Source: Richelia sp. UBA3308 (GTDB taxonomy: Bacteria; Cyanobacteriota; Cyanobacteriia; Cyanobacteriales; Nostocaceae). From it: a stretch of DNA of 49,197 nucleotides. Below the pieces are notes generated by a model that was not told the origin of the DNA, made no database searches, and was given only the letters and a program-made list of their open reading frames with translations. This document shows positions 24,936-34,194 of the stretch, in pieces (the stretch's first letter is position 1; each line of letters starts with the position of its first letter). The position numbers were made by a program, and so were the translations under genes. The stretch covers positions 5,782-54,978 of the forward strand of contig DESS01000343.1 in NCBI GenBank assembly GCA_002361335.1. Reading direction: 5' to 3'.

Positions 24936-25163
24936 TTACAATAACCCCCGTCTCAAAAAAAGGCGGCGAATCAGGTAAGTCCCCATTCGATCATATTTGT
25001 AATTGCTTTCAAATTGTAAATCTTCCAGTTTCAATTGTTCATCTTTTACGACAAATTGTATCTTATAATACGAACATTTCCCGAAGACAGCTGAAATAAG
25101 CTTTGCTACTGTGGTGTAATCTCGAACATAGGTGCTAAAATTTCCACCAGTATTGAACCTACT
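24936..25163 (-). pseudogene. C-terminal remnant of an unrecognised protein
   Basis: On the minus strand 75 codons are open between an in-frame TAA (25164-25166) and TAA (24936-24938), with no plausible early start codon. The peptide includes NTGGNFSTYVRDYTTVAKLI, YYKIQFVVKDEQLKLEDLQF and NYKYDRMGTYLIRRLFLRRG. Composition and pattern look like genuine protein rather than chance. I do not recognise the family. It lies opposite in strand to the hps genes, in the gap before the HpsJ-like gene, and is probably the tail of a gene whose front was deleted. Confidence 0.5.
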
Positions 25164-25255
25164 TTATTTATCAACAGTAGCTAGAGTATTTATAACAATA
25201 CTCAAGTAACTTTATGTAGGACGATCGCTGTAATTAAATTTGAGACTAAAGAGCT

Positions 25256-26092
25256 ATGGTTAATCGTTTGGCTACTGTAAATACTTCCCGTACCTTGAAA
25301 GTAGTAGGGACAATCTTAATTTTGTCCTTTTTAGTTGACGTTTTAATACTTTCACTTCCTTTCCAACCAACTAATAGCGGATGGCAAATTCGCTTAGCAA
25401 CAGCCTTGGTTGACCGAGGAATTGTGCCTTTGGTAGGTTTGGGTATGTTATTCGCTGGACATTGGGTTGATAGTACTGATGATTCGATTCCCTCTGGTAT
25501 CGATTTGAGAATCCCCATGTCAATTTTGTCAAGTCTTTTAGGTTTGATTTTCTTGCTAATTTTTCCGCTGCACCTCAACAATGTGCGACAAGCTAGCGAT
25601 CGCGAAGTTGAACAAATCGTGGCAAGAGCTCAACAAGCAGAAAGTCAAGTGCAAAATCAGCTACAGCAGGTACAAGCAAGATTAAGTACCGATCAAGCAA
25701 AAGCTCAAATAGAAAAACAGAAAAATCAAATCAAGGCTCAGTTTTCTGAACTACTTAAAGACGACACAAGATACAAGCAAGCCTTAGAAAATCCCAATAT
25801 TCCACAGCAACAGAAAGATTTACTCAAGAGGTTTAAGGCAGATCCTAAAGCACTCGATCAGTTTATCGCTCAACAGAGCAATCCACAGCAACTTGCAAAT
25901 CAACGTTTAACTCAAATTCGCCAAGATAAAGAAGCTGCTGAAAAACGAGCCAAAGATTCTGCTTGGAAGTCTGGATTGCGAGTTGGTATTAGCAGTTTAC
26001 TACTTTCCATTGGCTACATCATCATTGGTTGGACTGGATTAAGAAGCAATACTGCAACAAAGGGCAGCAAGCGCAAAGCAACCGCTCGTTAG
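25256..26092 (+). CDS. hpsJ: HpsJ-like membrane protein with coiled coil
   Basis: 278 residues. Four membrane spans are visible: about 18-37, 53-71, 88-106 and 246-265. Between spans 3 and 4 lies a ~130-residue polar stretch rich in Q, K, E and A (QQAESQVQNQLQQVQARL; AEKRAKDSAWKSGLRVG) expected to form a coiled coil. Members of the HpsJ family have this layout and occur in Nostoc hps loci and beside cyanobacterial exosortases. I assign it by layout and location, not by a catalytic motif. A very basic tail (KGSKRKATAR) ends the protein. It would sit in the inner membrane, perhaps organising the polysaccharide machinery. AAAGAGCT precedes the ATG. Confidence 0.62.
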   Translation: MVNRLATVNTSRTLKVVGTILILSFLVDVLILSLPFQPTNSGWQIRLATALVDRGIVPLVGLGMLFAGHWVDSTDDSIPSGIDLRIPMSILSSLLGLIFLLIFPLHLNNVRQASDREVEQIVARAQQAESQVQNQLQQVQARLSTDQAKAQIEKQKNQIKAQFSELLKDDTRYKQALENPNIPQQQKDLLKRFKADPKALDQFIAQQSNPQQLANQRLTQIRQDKEAAEKRAKDSAWKSGLRVGISSLLLSIGYIIIGWTGLRSNTATKGSKRKATAR

Positions 26093-26215
26093 TAAGGGAT
26101 GGGGAGAGAAGGAGACAAGGGGAGATGGGGAGACATTTATACAATTAATAACTAACTCCTTACTCCTCACTCCTTATAGCTGATTTTTAATACTTAAGTA
26201 CTACTTTTTATTATA

Positions 26216-27085
26216 ATGATTACTATTTATATATTGACTTATAACGAAGAATTAGATATTGCTGCTTGTATTGAGTCGGCGATGGTATCAGATGACATAA
26301 TTGTGGTGGATTCCATTAGTAGCGATCGCACTGTGGAAATAGCGAGTAAATATTCGGTTCGCGTTGTGGAACACCCTTTTGAAAGTCACGGCAAGCAACG
26401 TACTTGGATGTTAGAAAATATATCCCCGAAGTATGAGTGGGTGTATATTCTCGAAGCAGACGAACGCATGACACCAGAATTATTTGCTGAGTGTGTAGAA
26501 GCAACGAAAAACCCAGATTATATCGGTTATTACGCAGCCGAGCGGGTAATGTTTATGAATTCTTGGATTCGCCGTAGTACTCAATATCCCCGTTACCAAT
26601 TGCGTCTTTTCCGTCACGGTAAAGTATGGTTTACAGACTACGGTCATACAGAAAGAGAAGTTTGTGATGGGAATACCAGCTTTTTAAAAGAAACTTACCC
26701 TCATTATACTTGTAGTAAAGGTTTGAGCCGTTGGATTGAAAAACATAACCGTTATTCCACTGATGAAGCAAGAGAAACTATATACCAATTAGAAAAAGGA
26801 AGCGTTAATTGGGGTAATTTATTTTTTGGTAAAACAGAAGTAGAGCGCCGTCGTGCCCTCAAGGATTTATCATTAAGAATACCTGGTAGACCGTTGGTAC
26901 GGTTTTTTTATATGTACTTCATTCTTGGTGGGTGTTTGGATGGACGTGCCGGATTCGCTTGGTGTACCTTACAAGCCTTCTATGAATACTTAATCATGCT
27001 CAAAGCTTGGGAAATAAAGCATATCACCACACCCAGCTTAGAGACAGCCATTAGTACCGCTACGGGAAAGTCAAAAGTATTGTAA
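26216..27085 (+). CDS. WaaE/KdtX-like family-2 glycosyltransferase
   Basis: 289 residues, GT-A fold. ITIYILTYNEELDIAACIES opens the protein, IIVVDSISSDRTVEIA is the donor loop (usual GS replaced by IS), and YILEADERMTPEL is the metal-binding loop, with EAD where most members have DAD. GKQRTWML and YQLRLFRHGKVWF are typical of the WaaE/KdtX branch, which adds sugars to lipopolysaccharide core or similar lipid-linked glycans. The C-terminal part has a hydrophobic segment (about 225-265) that may anchor it at the membrane. It closes the plus-strand run of hps-like genes 123 bp after the HpsJ-like gene, so a role in the same polysaccharide is likely but unproven. Confidence 0.85.
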   Translation: MITIYILTYNEELDIAACIESAMVSDDIIVVDSISSDRTVEIASKYSVRVVEHPFESHGKQRTWMLENISPKYEWVYILEADERMTPELFAECVEATKNPDYIGYYAAERVMFMNSWIRRSTQYPRYQLRLFRHGKVWFTDYGHTEREVCDGNTSFLKETYPHYTCSKGLSRWIEKHNRYSTDEARETIYQLEKGSVNWGNLFFGKTEVERRRALKDLSLRIPGRPLVRFFYMYFILGGCLDGRAGFAWCTLQAFYEYLIMLKAWEIKHITTPSLETAISTATGKSKVL

Positions 27086-27892
27086 TATAAAGCTTTGAAG
27101 ACTTTTATATGATTGCGACCTTTATCTGCCCGCTGTGCTAGGTAGAAAGGATAGGGAGACAAGGAAGGGGATGGGGAGAAATTTAAATTATTAACTTAAT
27201 CGAAAATCTAAAACCCATTCCTCCCAACTCCTAACTCTCAACTCCTTTCCTCTGCACCAAATTTAAATTTTAGATTTAATATAAATTAATATATTTAACT
27301 AATTTTTTTAGAATAGTCCACAGTTTGAATGGGGGAGTTGTTGGCAAGATAAAACTAGTGTGGAATCAATTTTACTGCTTTTGCTCAGGTTGTAAGCAGT
27401 ATTGTGTAATGGACGGTAATATGAGTAATATCCACTCAGACTTGCAACAATCGTTTACAAGTCTTAAAAAGAAAATTAAAGATGAGAAAAGTAATCCCAA
27501 CAGTCTTTGATGGGGGGATAGAGGAGGCAGCGCTTTGCGGGGGTTCCCCCCATTCTAGCCACTGCCGTGGCGTTGTAGTTAGCCCAGTTAGGATTACCCC
27601 TAACAAAGTGAAAAGTGATATTTGACCATATTTTTCATAACTATAAAACTATTTAGCCGCTGATTTTAGCTTTTCAATATGTCTATGTACCCTTGCAACA
27701 ACATATTGATCCAGCCCTGAAGGGGGTGCGTTTTTTTTGAAGAGTTTTATCCCCCGATTTTGCCTTTAAAATACTATTTCTAACTAGATTTCTAATTAAA
27801 GGCAGTGGCAATAAAACTCTAGTGTACAACCGCAATATAATTATCAGGACTAAGATAAAGTGCCAAACTTTTTTTAGTACATTAGTATTTTA
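27086..27892. other. Intergenic region with repeats and a possible gene remnant
   Basis: G-rich GGGGAGA/GGAAGGGG repeats lie near 27147-27180. A possible peptide of 29 codons from ATG 27421 (MSNIHSDLQQSFTSLKKKIK) has no ribosome site. A GC-rich hairpin-like stretch GGCAGCGC...CCACTGCC spans about 27526-27567. On the minus strand 27649-27765 there are 38 open codons without a start, containing KLFKKNAPPSGLDQYVVARV and HRHIEKLKSAAK, which may be the tail of a lost gene. None of these is strong enough for a gene call. Confidence 0.35.
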
Positions 27893-28747
27893 ATGCCAGG
27901 GGAATTAAAACAGCGGAAAAATCGGTGCAGCTTGAAAAAGCAAATATTCAGAGCAATAAAACATAATCTTGCTGGTATGAATATCAATAAGAGAAATTCC
28001 ACTAGCCGTATTAAGGAGAACAAAGGCTTGGGTTACGAACGTTGGAAGCAAGACCTAAAAAATGACTTGATTGCTGGTTTGCTAGTAGTAATTCCCTTAG
28101 CAACCACTATTTGGTTAACAATTACTATTGCTATTTGGGTAATCAATTTTCTTACCCAAATACCCAAGCAACTAAATCCTTTTGAGGGGTTGCACCCTTT
28201 ATTAATTAATTTATTGAACATTTTGGTGGGGTTTACGGTACCGCTACTGAGTATTCTTTTAATCGGATTAATGGCTCGCAATATTGCGGGGAAATGGTTG
28301 CTTGATTTTGGAGAGCGTTTTTTACAGGCAATTCCCTTAGCCGGGCAGATTTATAAAACCCTGAAGCAGCTTTTAGAAACGTTATTAAAAGATACTAATA
28401 ATAAATTTCGCCGGGTAATTTTGGTAGAATATCCACGACCAGGAATGTGGGCGATCGCTTTTGTTACAGGTACTGTTAGCAGCGATATTCAAGCACAAAT
28501 GCCCAGCCCAATGTTAAGTATTTTTATTCCGACTACTCCCAATCCCACCACAGGATGGTATGCTGTAGTTCCCGAAAACGATGTGGTTAACCTATCAATG
28601 TCGATAGAAGAAGCCTTTAAAATATTAATATCTGGTGGAATTGTTTCTCAAGGAGAGCCTCTACCTCCTTTAGAAATGCCTAAAGAACGCAAACTCGAAA
28701 CATCGCGAGAAAAAAAGCGGCAAGTAATCCCTCTTGAAGAAGCTTAA
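27893..28747 (+). CDS. DUF502 family membrane protein
   Basis: 284 residues from ATG 27893. An in-frame ATG at 27977 would give 256 residues, closer to what I recall for cyanobacterial members, and neither start has a clear ribosome site. The conserved part starts ERWKQDLKNDLIAGLLVVIP. It has two membrane helices (about 60-88 and 105-128), then the DUF502 signature segment with IPLAGQIYKTLKQ and a soluble domain containing VEYPRPGMWAIAFVTG and FIPTTPNPTTGWYAVVPE. The tail is charged. The function is not established; the family is widespread in bacteria and in plants (LIKE-COV). It precedes nusB and ftsY with a 257-bp gap. Confidence 0.85.
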   Translation: MPGELKQRKNRCSLKKQIFRAIKHNLAGMNINKRNSTSRIKENKGLGYERWKQDLKNDLIAGLLVVIPLATTIWLTITIAIWVINFLTQIPKQLNPFEGLHPLLINLLNILVGFTVPLLSILLIGLMARNIAGKWLLDFGERFLQAIPLAGQIYKTLKQLLETLLKDTNNKFRRVILVEYPRPGMWAIAFVTGTVSSDIQAQMPSPMLSIFIPTTPNPTTGWYAVVPENDVVNLSMSIEEAFKILISGGIVSQGEPLPPLEMPKERKLETSREKKRQVIPLEEA

Positions 28748-28920
28748 TATTTATTGTCGCTTTACGGTGATTGCGTGGTATTTTGTGGAGCAGTACTGAT
28801 TAATTATTATAGGAAGTTAATCACCTTAGACTAAAATAATTGGGATGTAACACAAAAGCTAATTTACTCTCTCAAAAGTTATTCCTTATTTAGCTTTATT
28901 CTCTATTATTAATTATTCAT

Positions 28921-28984
28921 GGAGTAATACGTTAGGCTTAGGGAAGCGTTTCCCTAAGGACATATTACGAATTATATGTACTCC
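28921..28984. repeat. Strong hairpin in the nusB leader
   Basis: CTTAGGGAA (28937-28945), loop GCGT, TTCCCTAAG (28950-28958): a perfect 9-bp stem. Outer arms GGAGTA (28921-28926) and TACTCC (28979-28984) could close a larger structure ending about 20 nt before the nusB ATG. The half-palindrome CTTAGGGAAGC recurs near 39460. It is either a dispersed element or a leader structure. Confidence 0.6.
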
Positions 28985-29004
28985 TCATCAAAAAGCACAC
29001 TGCT

Positions 29005-29631
29005 ATGCAAGATCGTAAACCTCGTCAAATTGCCCGCGAACTGGCATTGTTAAGCCTTTCTCAGTTGCCTGTAAATCCGAAAAAGTTAACCGAAGATCAA
29101 ATCCCCAAACTTGTGCTTGCAGCAGTACGTACCTTAAGAGGGGAAGTACACGACAGTTTAGAAAATGCTTCTGGGGAATTACAGCGCAGTAACGATCGCC
29201 TTTTAACTAGTCAAACTCGTGCTACGGACTTAAATACCGCTAGAACAATGCTTAAGGAGGCAATTGGATATACTCAGGTAGCAATTAATCAGTTAGCTGC
29301 GAGCCTTGATTTTCCAGAATTGATTCAGTTAGCGAATCAAGATAAAGAAGTCCGAGAATATGCAATTAAAATTGTTAAAACACTCACAACAGAACGTCAA
29401 TTTATAGATGAAAAAATAGCTGCTGCTTTAGTAGATTGGCAAGTAATGCGCCTTGCTCAAATCGACCGAGATATTCTCCGTATTGCTGTAGTGGAAATGG
29501 AATGTTTCGATCTTCCTTCGAGGGTAGCAATTAACGAAGCTGTAGTACTTGCTAAACGTTACAGTGGAGATGAAGGGCATCGATTTATCAATGGCGTTTT
29601 ACGCAAAGTCACAGAACAGGCAGAAGGTTAA
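29005..29631 (+). CDS. nusB: Transcription antitermination factor NusB
   Basis: RNA-binding protein that, with NusE (S10), loads onto boxA of rRNA transcripts to prevent early termination. 208 residues, longer than the ~140 of E. coli because of an inserted helical segment at about 45-95, usual in cyanobacteria. The N-terminal QIARELALLSLSQLP and the C-terminal signature QIDRDILRIAVVEMECFDLP and SRVAINEAVVLAKRYSGDEG with FINGVLRKV are clear. ftsY follows after 108 bp on the same strand, a common cyanobacterial order with the phosphatase gene further down. Confidence 0.95.
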   Translation: MQDRKPRQIARELALLSLSQLPVNPKKLTEDQIPKLVLAAVRTLRGEVHDSLENASGELQRSNDRLLTSQTRATDLNTARTMLKEAIGYTQVAINQLAASLDFPELIQLANQDKEVREYAIKIVKTLTTERQFIDEKIAAALVDWQVMRLAQIDRDILRIAVVEMECFDLPSRVAINEAVVLAKRYSGDEGHRFINGVLRKVTEQAEG

Positions 29632-29739
29632 AGACTTATAAGTGCCCATCTCAGAGATCCCCTTCCCCATCCCCCATTAATACTTAATAATTATTAATTA
29701 TTATTCAAAGTTATTTAAGAACTGACATTATTAGCTGCA

Positions 29740-31443
29740 ATGGTTTTTAATTGGTTCCGCCGTCAAAACAATAAGTCTTCTGATACTTCTTCCCAACAGA
29801 AACAGCAGCAAACTGCTGTTGAAAAACAAGTAAGTACAGAATCAACCGAAGAAACATCGACTACAGAATCTGAGACAACAGATTTGTTAGCTTTCGCTAA
29901 AGCTGCTTATAAAAATATTCAGGATAAGCAACAAACAACTGAGTTAACTGAGGAAGCTAATCAAGAAGCAAATGTTGAAGTTGAAGAAACTGTTATTAAA
30001 CAGGTTGCAGAATCTCCCCAAGAAGTAACTGAAAATACGGAGGAATCTGAACAAGTAAGGGAATTTCCTCAAGAAGTAACCAAAATACTTTCCGAACCCG
30101 AGAAGGTTGTAGAAGAAAGTTTACAATCCCATGACTCAGAAAATACCGTAACGACTAGTTCAGTTGTAGAAACATCAGATACAGAGGTTACACCTGAAGA
30201 TGTATCTGAAGTAGAAGCACAAGAAGCGACTTCCCTTTCTAGTAGTAAAGAGAATGTAGCCGAACCAACACCGGGTGCTAACTTATCCTTCTTAGAAAGA
30301 GCAAAAGCAGAACGAGAAGCTAAGCAAGAAAGACTGATCGCTAGCGCTATAGAAATACCCGAAACACCAGAACAGCCTTTATCGGCAGTATCGGGTGACA
30401 CCAGCGAACAACTAGTTGAAGAAATACCTGAAATAGCATTTGATGAAGGATTTTTATGGTCAACAGAAGTACTTGCGGCCCAAGGTAGACGTGCACAAGA
30501 TGTTTCCATCGAAGAAATTACTTGGCTAAAAAAACTACGGCAAGGTTTAGATAAAACTCGTCGTAATATAATTAACCAGCTTAAAGCAATTGTTGGTAAA
30601 GGACCGCTGAATGCGGATGCGGTAGATGAAATAGAAGCTTTGTTACTGCAAGCTGACGTGGGTGTGGAAGCTACAGATTACATTATTACTTGTTTGCAAG
30701 AAAAGCTGCGCCAAGAAGCTTTACCACCTGAAGAAGGTATCGCTTATCTGAAAAAAATTCTCCGGGATATGTTGGATAAACCCCTCAAAGATTCCCCTAG
30801 AGTTTCATTTGTTCCGGAAAAGGAAACTTTTAATATTTGGTTGATTACTGGAGTAAATGGAGCTGGTAAAACTACTACTATTGGTAAAATTGCTAATCTG
30901 GCGAATAAATCTGGTTATAAATGCTTGATTGGTGCAGCAGATACCTTTCGTGCCGCAGCCGTTGAGCAAGTAAAAGTTTGGGGTGAGAGAAGCGGCGTAG
31001 AAGTAATCGCCAATCCAGGGAAAAATACAGATCCAGCAGCCGTTGTTTTTGATGCGATCGCTGCAGCCGAGTCGCGAGAAACCGAGTTATTACTAGTAGA
31101 TACCGCAGGTAGATTGCAGAACAAGAAAAACTTAATGGAAGAATTAAGTAAAATCCGACGAATTATTAATAAAAAAGCTCCCGATGCCAAAGTAGAATCA
31201 CTGTTGGTTCTTGACGCTACATTAGGTCAAAATGGGTTGCGGCAAGCAGAAGTATTTTCCCAAGCTGCCGAACTTAGTGGTGTAGTTTTAACCAAGCTAG
31301 ATGGAACTGCTAAAGGAGGGGTTGCTCTTGCGGTAGTACAACAGTTAGGTTTACCTATTCGTTTTATTGGGGCTGGTGAAGGTATTGAAGATTTACGACC
31401 TTTTTCTAGTTACGAATTTGTCGAAGCTTTGGTCAGTGGTTAA
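29740..31443 (+). CDS. ftsY: Signal recognition particle receptor FtsY
   Basis: SRP-family GTPase that receives ribosome-nascent chain complexes at the membrane. 567 residues. The first ~250 residues are a long acidic, E/T/S/Q-rich region (the A domain), which is unusually extended and low in complexity. The NG domain follows: helical N domain about 260-350, G1 GVNGAGKTT (371-379), G2 DTFRAAAVEQ, G3 DTAGR (454-458), G4 TKLDG (518-522), and closing GAGEGIEDLRPF. No signal peptide or membrane span; binding to lipid is through the N-domain amphipathic helix in the family. The ATG has no clear ribosome site. Confidence 0.95.
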   Translation: MVFNWFRRQNNKSSDTSSQQKQQQTAVEKQVSTESTEETSTTESETTDLLAFAKAAYKNIQDKQQTTELTEEANQEANVEVEETVIKQVAESPQEVTENTEESEQVREFPQEVTKILSEPEKVVEESLQSHDSENTVTTSSVVETSDTEVTPEDVSEVEAQEATSLSSSKENVAEPTPGANLSFLERAKAEREAKQERLIASAIEIPETPEQPLSAVSGDTSEQLVEEIPEIAFDEGFLWSTEVLAAQGRRAQDVSIEEITWLKKLRQGLDKTRRNIINQLKAIVGKGPLNADAVDEIEALLLQADVGVEATDYIITCLQEKLRQEALPPEEGIAYLKKILRDMLDKPLKDSPRVSFVPEKETFNIWLITGVNGAGKTTTIGKIANLANKSGYKCLIGAADTFRAAAVEQVKVWGERSGVEVIANPGKNTDPAAVVFDAIAAAESRETELLLVDTAGRLQNKKNLMEELSKIRRIINKKAPDAKVESLLVLDATLGQNGLRQAEVFSQAAELSGVVLTKLDGTAKGGVALAVVQQLGLPIRFIGAGEGIEDLRPFSSYEFVEALVSG

Positions 31444-31530
31444 GCACGGCGAAATTACCTGTTGTCTACTACATCAAAGGTAATATTTTTAACGTTTGCT
31501 GACACAAAAAACAAAATTGGCGAGCCTAAG

Positions 31531-31547
31531 CCCCCGTTAAGCGGGGG
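31531..31547 (+). terminator. Hairpin after ftsY
   Basis: CCCCCG (31531-31536), loop TTAAG, CGGGGG (31542-31547), followed by TATTTATCTT. It lies about 90 nt past the ftsY stop. The stem is strong and the T-run is broken by A, so it is a plausible but not ideal rho-independent terminator. Confidence 0.55.
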
Positions 31548-32297
31548 TATTTATCTTGGCATTTTCCCCTCTTCCTGTACGCTGACAATATTACCCACGG
31601 ATGTGGTGTAATCTTCCTCTTATAACTGATGGAAGATATTTACAGAGATGACCTATAGGTTAAGAAGAAGGGTTTATTAAAGCCATATTTGTTAGCTATA
31701 GCCACAAAAATATTTCTAGGAAATAAAAGTAAAAAACGCGATCGTTCAAAAAAAATATCTTGACTTAGTTTTAAATTGAAAGTCTTGGGGTATACTTTCC
31801 CTATATTTGATAGGTAAATTTGTGATTTTTTTGCAATATTCTTAATAATATCTGAATGAATTAATTTATCAAGAACGGAAATTACTATGAAAGCTATCAC
31901 CCCTTAAGGCTGTTACCCCTAGATGGTCTCAACCTAAAGTAGTAAGAACGAAACTGCAAAACCCACTCCTAGTTAATAAGTATATTTTTTATGTCTGAAG
32001 GTATATGATTTGATAATCAAGTTATGAAAGAATTAAAAATTTGTAATGAGATAGGAATATTCCCAACGGTCGAGAAATTAGTATTTGACTGCAAAGCCTT
32101 GCAAGGAAAAAATCTATACAAATTAATAAAATAAATCACATAAGAAAATAGTTATAAAATTTACTCTAATTGTCTTTGTACTCTTGCTAAACTTGTTAAC
32201 CATTAGCCAATATGGTTTATTGATTCCGTTAGCCTTATTTGATGTATCAATCATCTAAAATTTAGTCAATTTAAACAGCAATATAATACAATAACCT
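31548..32297. other. Gene-free AT-rich region before the phosphatase gene
   Basis: About 750 bp. I see no convincing protein, RNA gene or repeat family here. A minus-strand frame at 31640-31900 is open for 86 codons, but its peptide is not protein-like and it has no ribosome site. The stretch is long enough to carry a regulatory RNA or a long leader, but no fold was recognised. Confidence 0.35.
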
Positions 32298-33686
32298 GTG
32301 TCTCAACTGCCTTCCCAACCATCTGATAGTAATAGCAGTGCTTCATATGATGTCACTCCAGTAGTGGCACTCAAAGAACTTGTGGCACGGCTACATCGGG
32401 AGCAGAACAAAATCCAAGATTTACTTTCGTCTTTAGGATTTGCTCTAAGAAGTTTCAATAATTTAAATCAGTTTTTGGAACTAATACCGCTGATGGCAAC
32501 TAGGGTAACAGATGCCGATGGTAGCGCTTTGTTTCTTTTTAAACCTAATGGTCAAATTAGATTAGAGCAATTACATTGGCAAGATAGCCGCCAGCGTAAA
32601 AATATACGTAAGGCGTTAGAAGCAGCCAGCAGTCAAATTTCTCTGCTAACAAATGCTACACCATTAGCAAGTACTACTGGTATGTTAGATGCTCAGATGC
32701 ATCGCTGTTTAGGACCTGATATGCAAGCTTTTGGTACTGCAATTCTAGTTAAACACAAGGAACGTGGATGGCTGTACGTTTTAAGTAGAGACTCCGAATA
32801 TACTTGGACGGAAACTAGACAAAAGTTAGTACGTTTGGTAGCCGATCAAACAGCAGTCGCAATTGAAAATGATGAGCTAGGTGTAGAATTACGTAAGAAA
32901 GAACGTCTCGATCAGGAATTAGAAATTGGTGCAGAAATTCAACGGCGACTTTTGCCCCGTCAATGCCCAAATATTCCTGGTGTAGTTCTTGCCGCCCGCT
33001 GTAAACCGGCAAATCAAGTAGGTGGAGACTATTATGATTTTATACCCACTAACCATAATTTAACGATCAAAGGAAAAGGCACTGATGATACCGAAGCCAA
33101 TCGCTGGGCTATGGTAATTGGTGATGTTATGGGTAAAGGCGTGCCGGCTGGTTTAATTATGACGATGATGCGAGGAATGTTACGGGGTGAGGTATTACAC
33201 CTTAATTCCCCTGCCCGAATTCTGCAAAACTTAAATCGAGTTATGTATGCAGATTTGGACAATTCCAGCCGCTTTATTACTTTATTTTACTCGGAATACG
33301 ACCCGCAAAAACGGCTTTTATCTTATAGCAATGCGGCACATAATCCTCCTTTGTGGTGGCACGCTGCAACAAAAACTGTTAGCCGATTGGATACAAATGG
33401 AATGCTAATCGGTTTAGAAGCCAACAGTCAGTATGAAAATGGTCATGCATACTTAGAGCCAGGGGATACAATTATATATTTTACTGATGGGTTAACTGAT
33501 GCTGCTTCTCCTTCCGGCGAACGTTTTGATGAAGAAAACCTAATTATGGCTTTTAATAATGCTTGTAGGTTTTACAAAGAACCACAAGAAATACTTGATT
33601 GTTTATTTAATCGAATTCAGCAATTCATTGGTACAGATAGACAAAACAATGATGATATGACGTTAGTTGTTTTGCAAGCACGATGA
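32298..33686 (+). CDS. GAF-SpoIIE serine phosphatase (RsbU-like PP2C)
   Basis: 462 residues. A GAF-type sensor domain occupies about 55-195 (TDADGSALFLF, then GWLYVLSRDS). A short coiled-coil linker leads to a PP2C/SpoIIE phosphatase domain with EIGAEIQRRLLPRQCP and metal-binding Asp in GGDYYD (242-247). It also has WAMVIGDVMGKGVPAGLIM, YFTDGLTDA and NDDMTLVVLQ. Such proteins dephosphorylate anti-sigma-factor antagonists in partner-switching pathways. The start is GTG 32298 with no clear ribosome site. In many filamentous cyanobacteria a gene of this kind follows nusB-ftsY, and it does here after an 850-bp gap. The signal sensed by the GAF domain is unknown. Partner-switch regulation controls hps genes in Nostoc through a different set of genes, so a link here is only a possibility. 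Confidence 0.9.
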   Translation: MSQLPSQPSDSNSSASYDVTPVVALKELVARLHREQNKIQDLLSSLGFALRSFNNLNQFLELIPLMATRVTDADGSALFLFKPNGQIRLEQLHWQDSRQRKNIRKALEAASSQISLLTNATPLASTTGMLDAQMHRCLGPDMQAFGTAILVKHKERGWLYVLSRDSEYTWTETRQKLVRLVADQTAVAIENDELGVELRKKERLDQELEIGAEIQRRLLPRQCPNIPGVVLAARCKPANQVGGDYYDFIPTNHNLTIKGKGTDDTEANRWAMVIGDVMGKGVPAGLIMTMMRGMLRGEVLHLNSPARILQNLNRVMYADLDNSSRFITLFYSEYDPQKRLLSYSNAAHNPPLWWHAATKTVSRLDTNGMLIGLEANSQYENGHAYLEPGDTIIYFTDGLTDAASPSGERFDEENLIMAFNNACRFYKEPQEILDCLFNRIQQFIGTDRQNNDDMTLVVLQAR

Positions 33687-34194
33687 ATTATTATGTAGTT
33701 GTTAGTAGATACTGGTTAGTAGATAGTTGATCAACCAACACGGATTAAAGCTTTCTCCAGTAGAATCCGAACATCTCCACTTTTTCAATTTTTCGACATT
33801 ACCTTCTAGCACATAATTAAACTGGATTGCATTAAAGTGGCGATCGCGTTCTCGTTCACCGGAGCGGTGTTCCCGTAGGATAGAGTAGGGTAGCCCATGC
33901 CCGTAGGGCTTATCGGCGCGCCATTTGATTTCCAATCCTCCTTAACGTAATTTAATCCCTAATTTAATCCCTAAATAATCTCATCCAGGGGTGTAAAAAT
34001 ACACATTTTATCTTTTTTCTGGTAATTTTATGGGTGATAACAAGCAATTAAGCTTCAACGAAGATTGAATATTTTCGGGAATATTACCCGAGTTAAACTA
34101 GGGTAGTTCGTAAGTTGTCAGCAATCGTGGGACAATAAAACGAGAAATTATCCTTATCACGAGTGTTATTTCGGGCCTAAAGGAACCAGAACAA
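33687..34194. other. Intergenic region with palindromic repeats before cyanoP
   Basis: It contains CACCG/CGGTG (about 33858-33870) around GAG, and a 23-bp stretch GCCCATGCCCGTAGGGCTTA-TCG (33893-33915) repeated exactly at 39127-39149, with inner stem GCCC/GGGC. A small hairpin TCGGG/CCCGA lies at about 34075-34091. A frame on the minus strand (33702-33935) covers the repeats and is not called. AAGGAACC at 34179-34186 is a possible, somewhat distant ribosome site for cyanoP. Confidence 0.45.

Noticed and set aside
31640..31900. Minus-strand frame of 86 codons after ftsY
   Set aside because: AT-rich chance frame without ribosome site, motif or neighbour support.
33702..33935. Minus-strand frame of 77 codons before cyanoP
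   Set aside because: It spans dispersed palindromic repeats (including the 23-bp repeat shared with 39127); its peptide derives largely from them.
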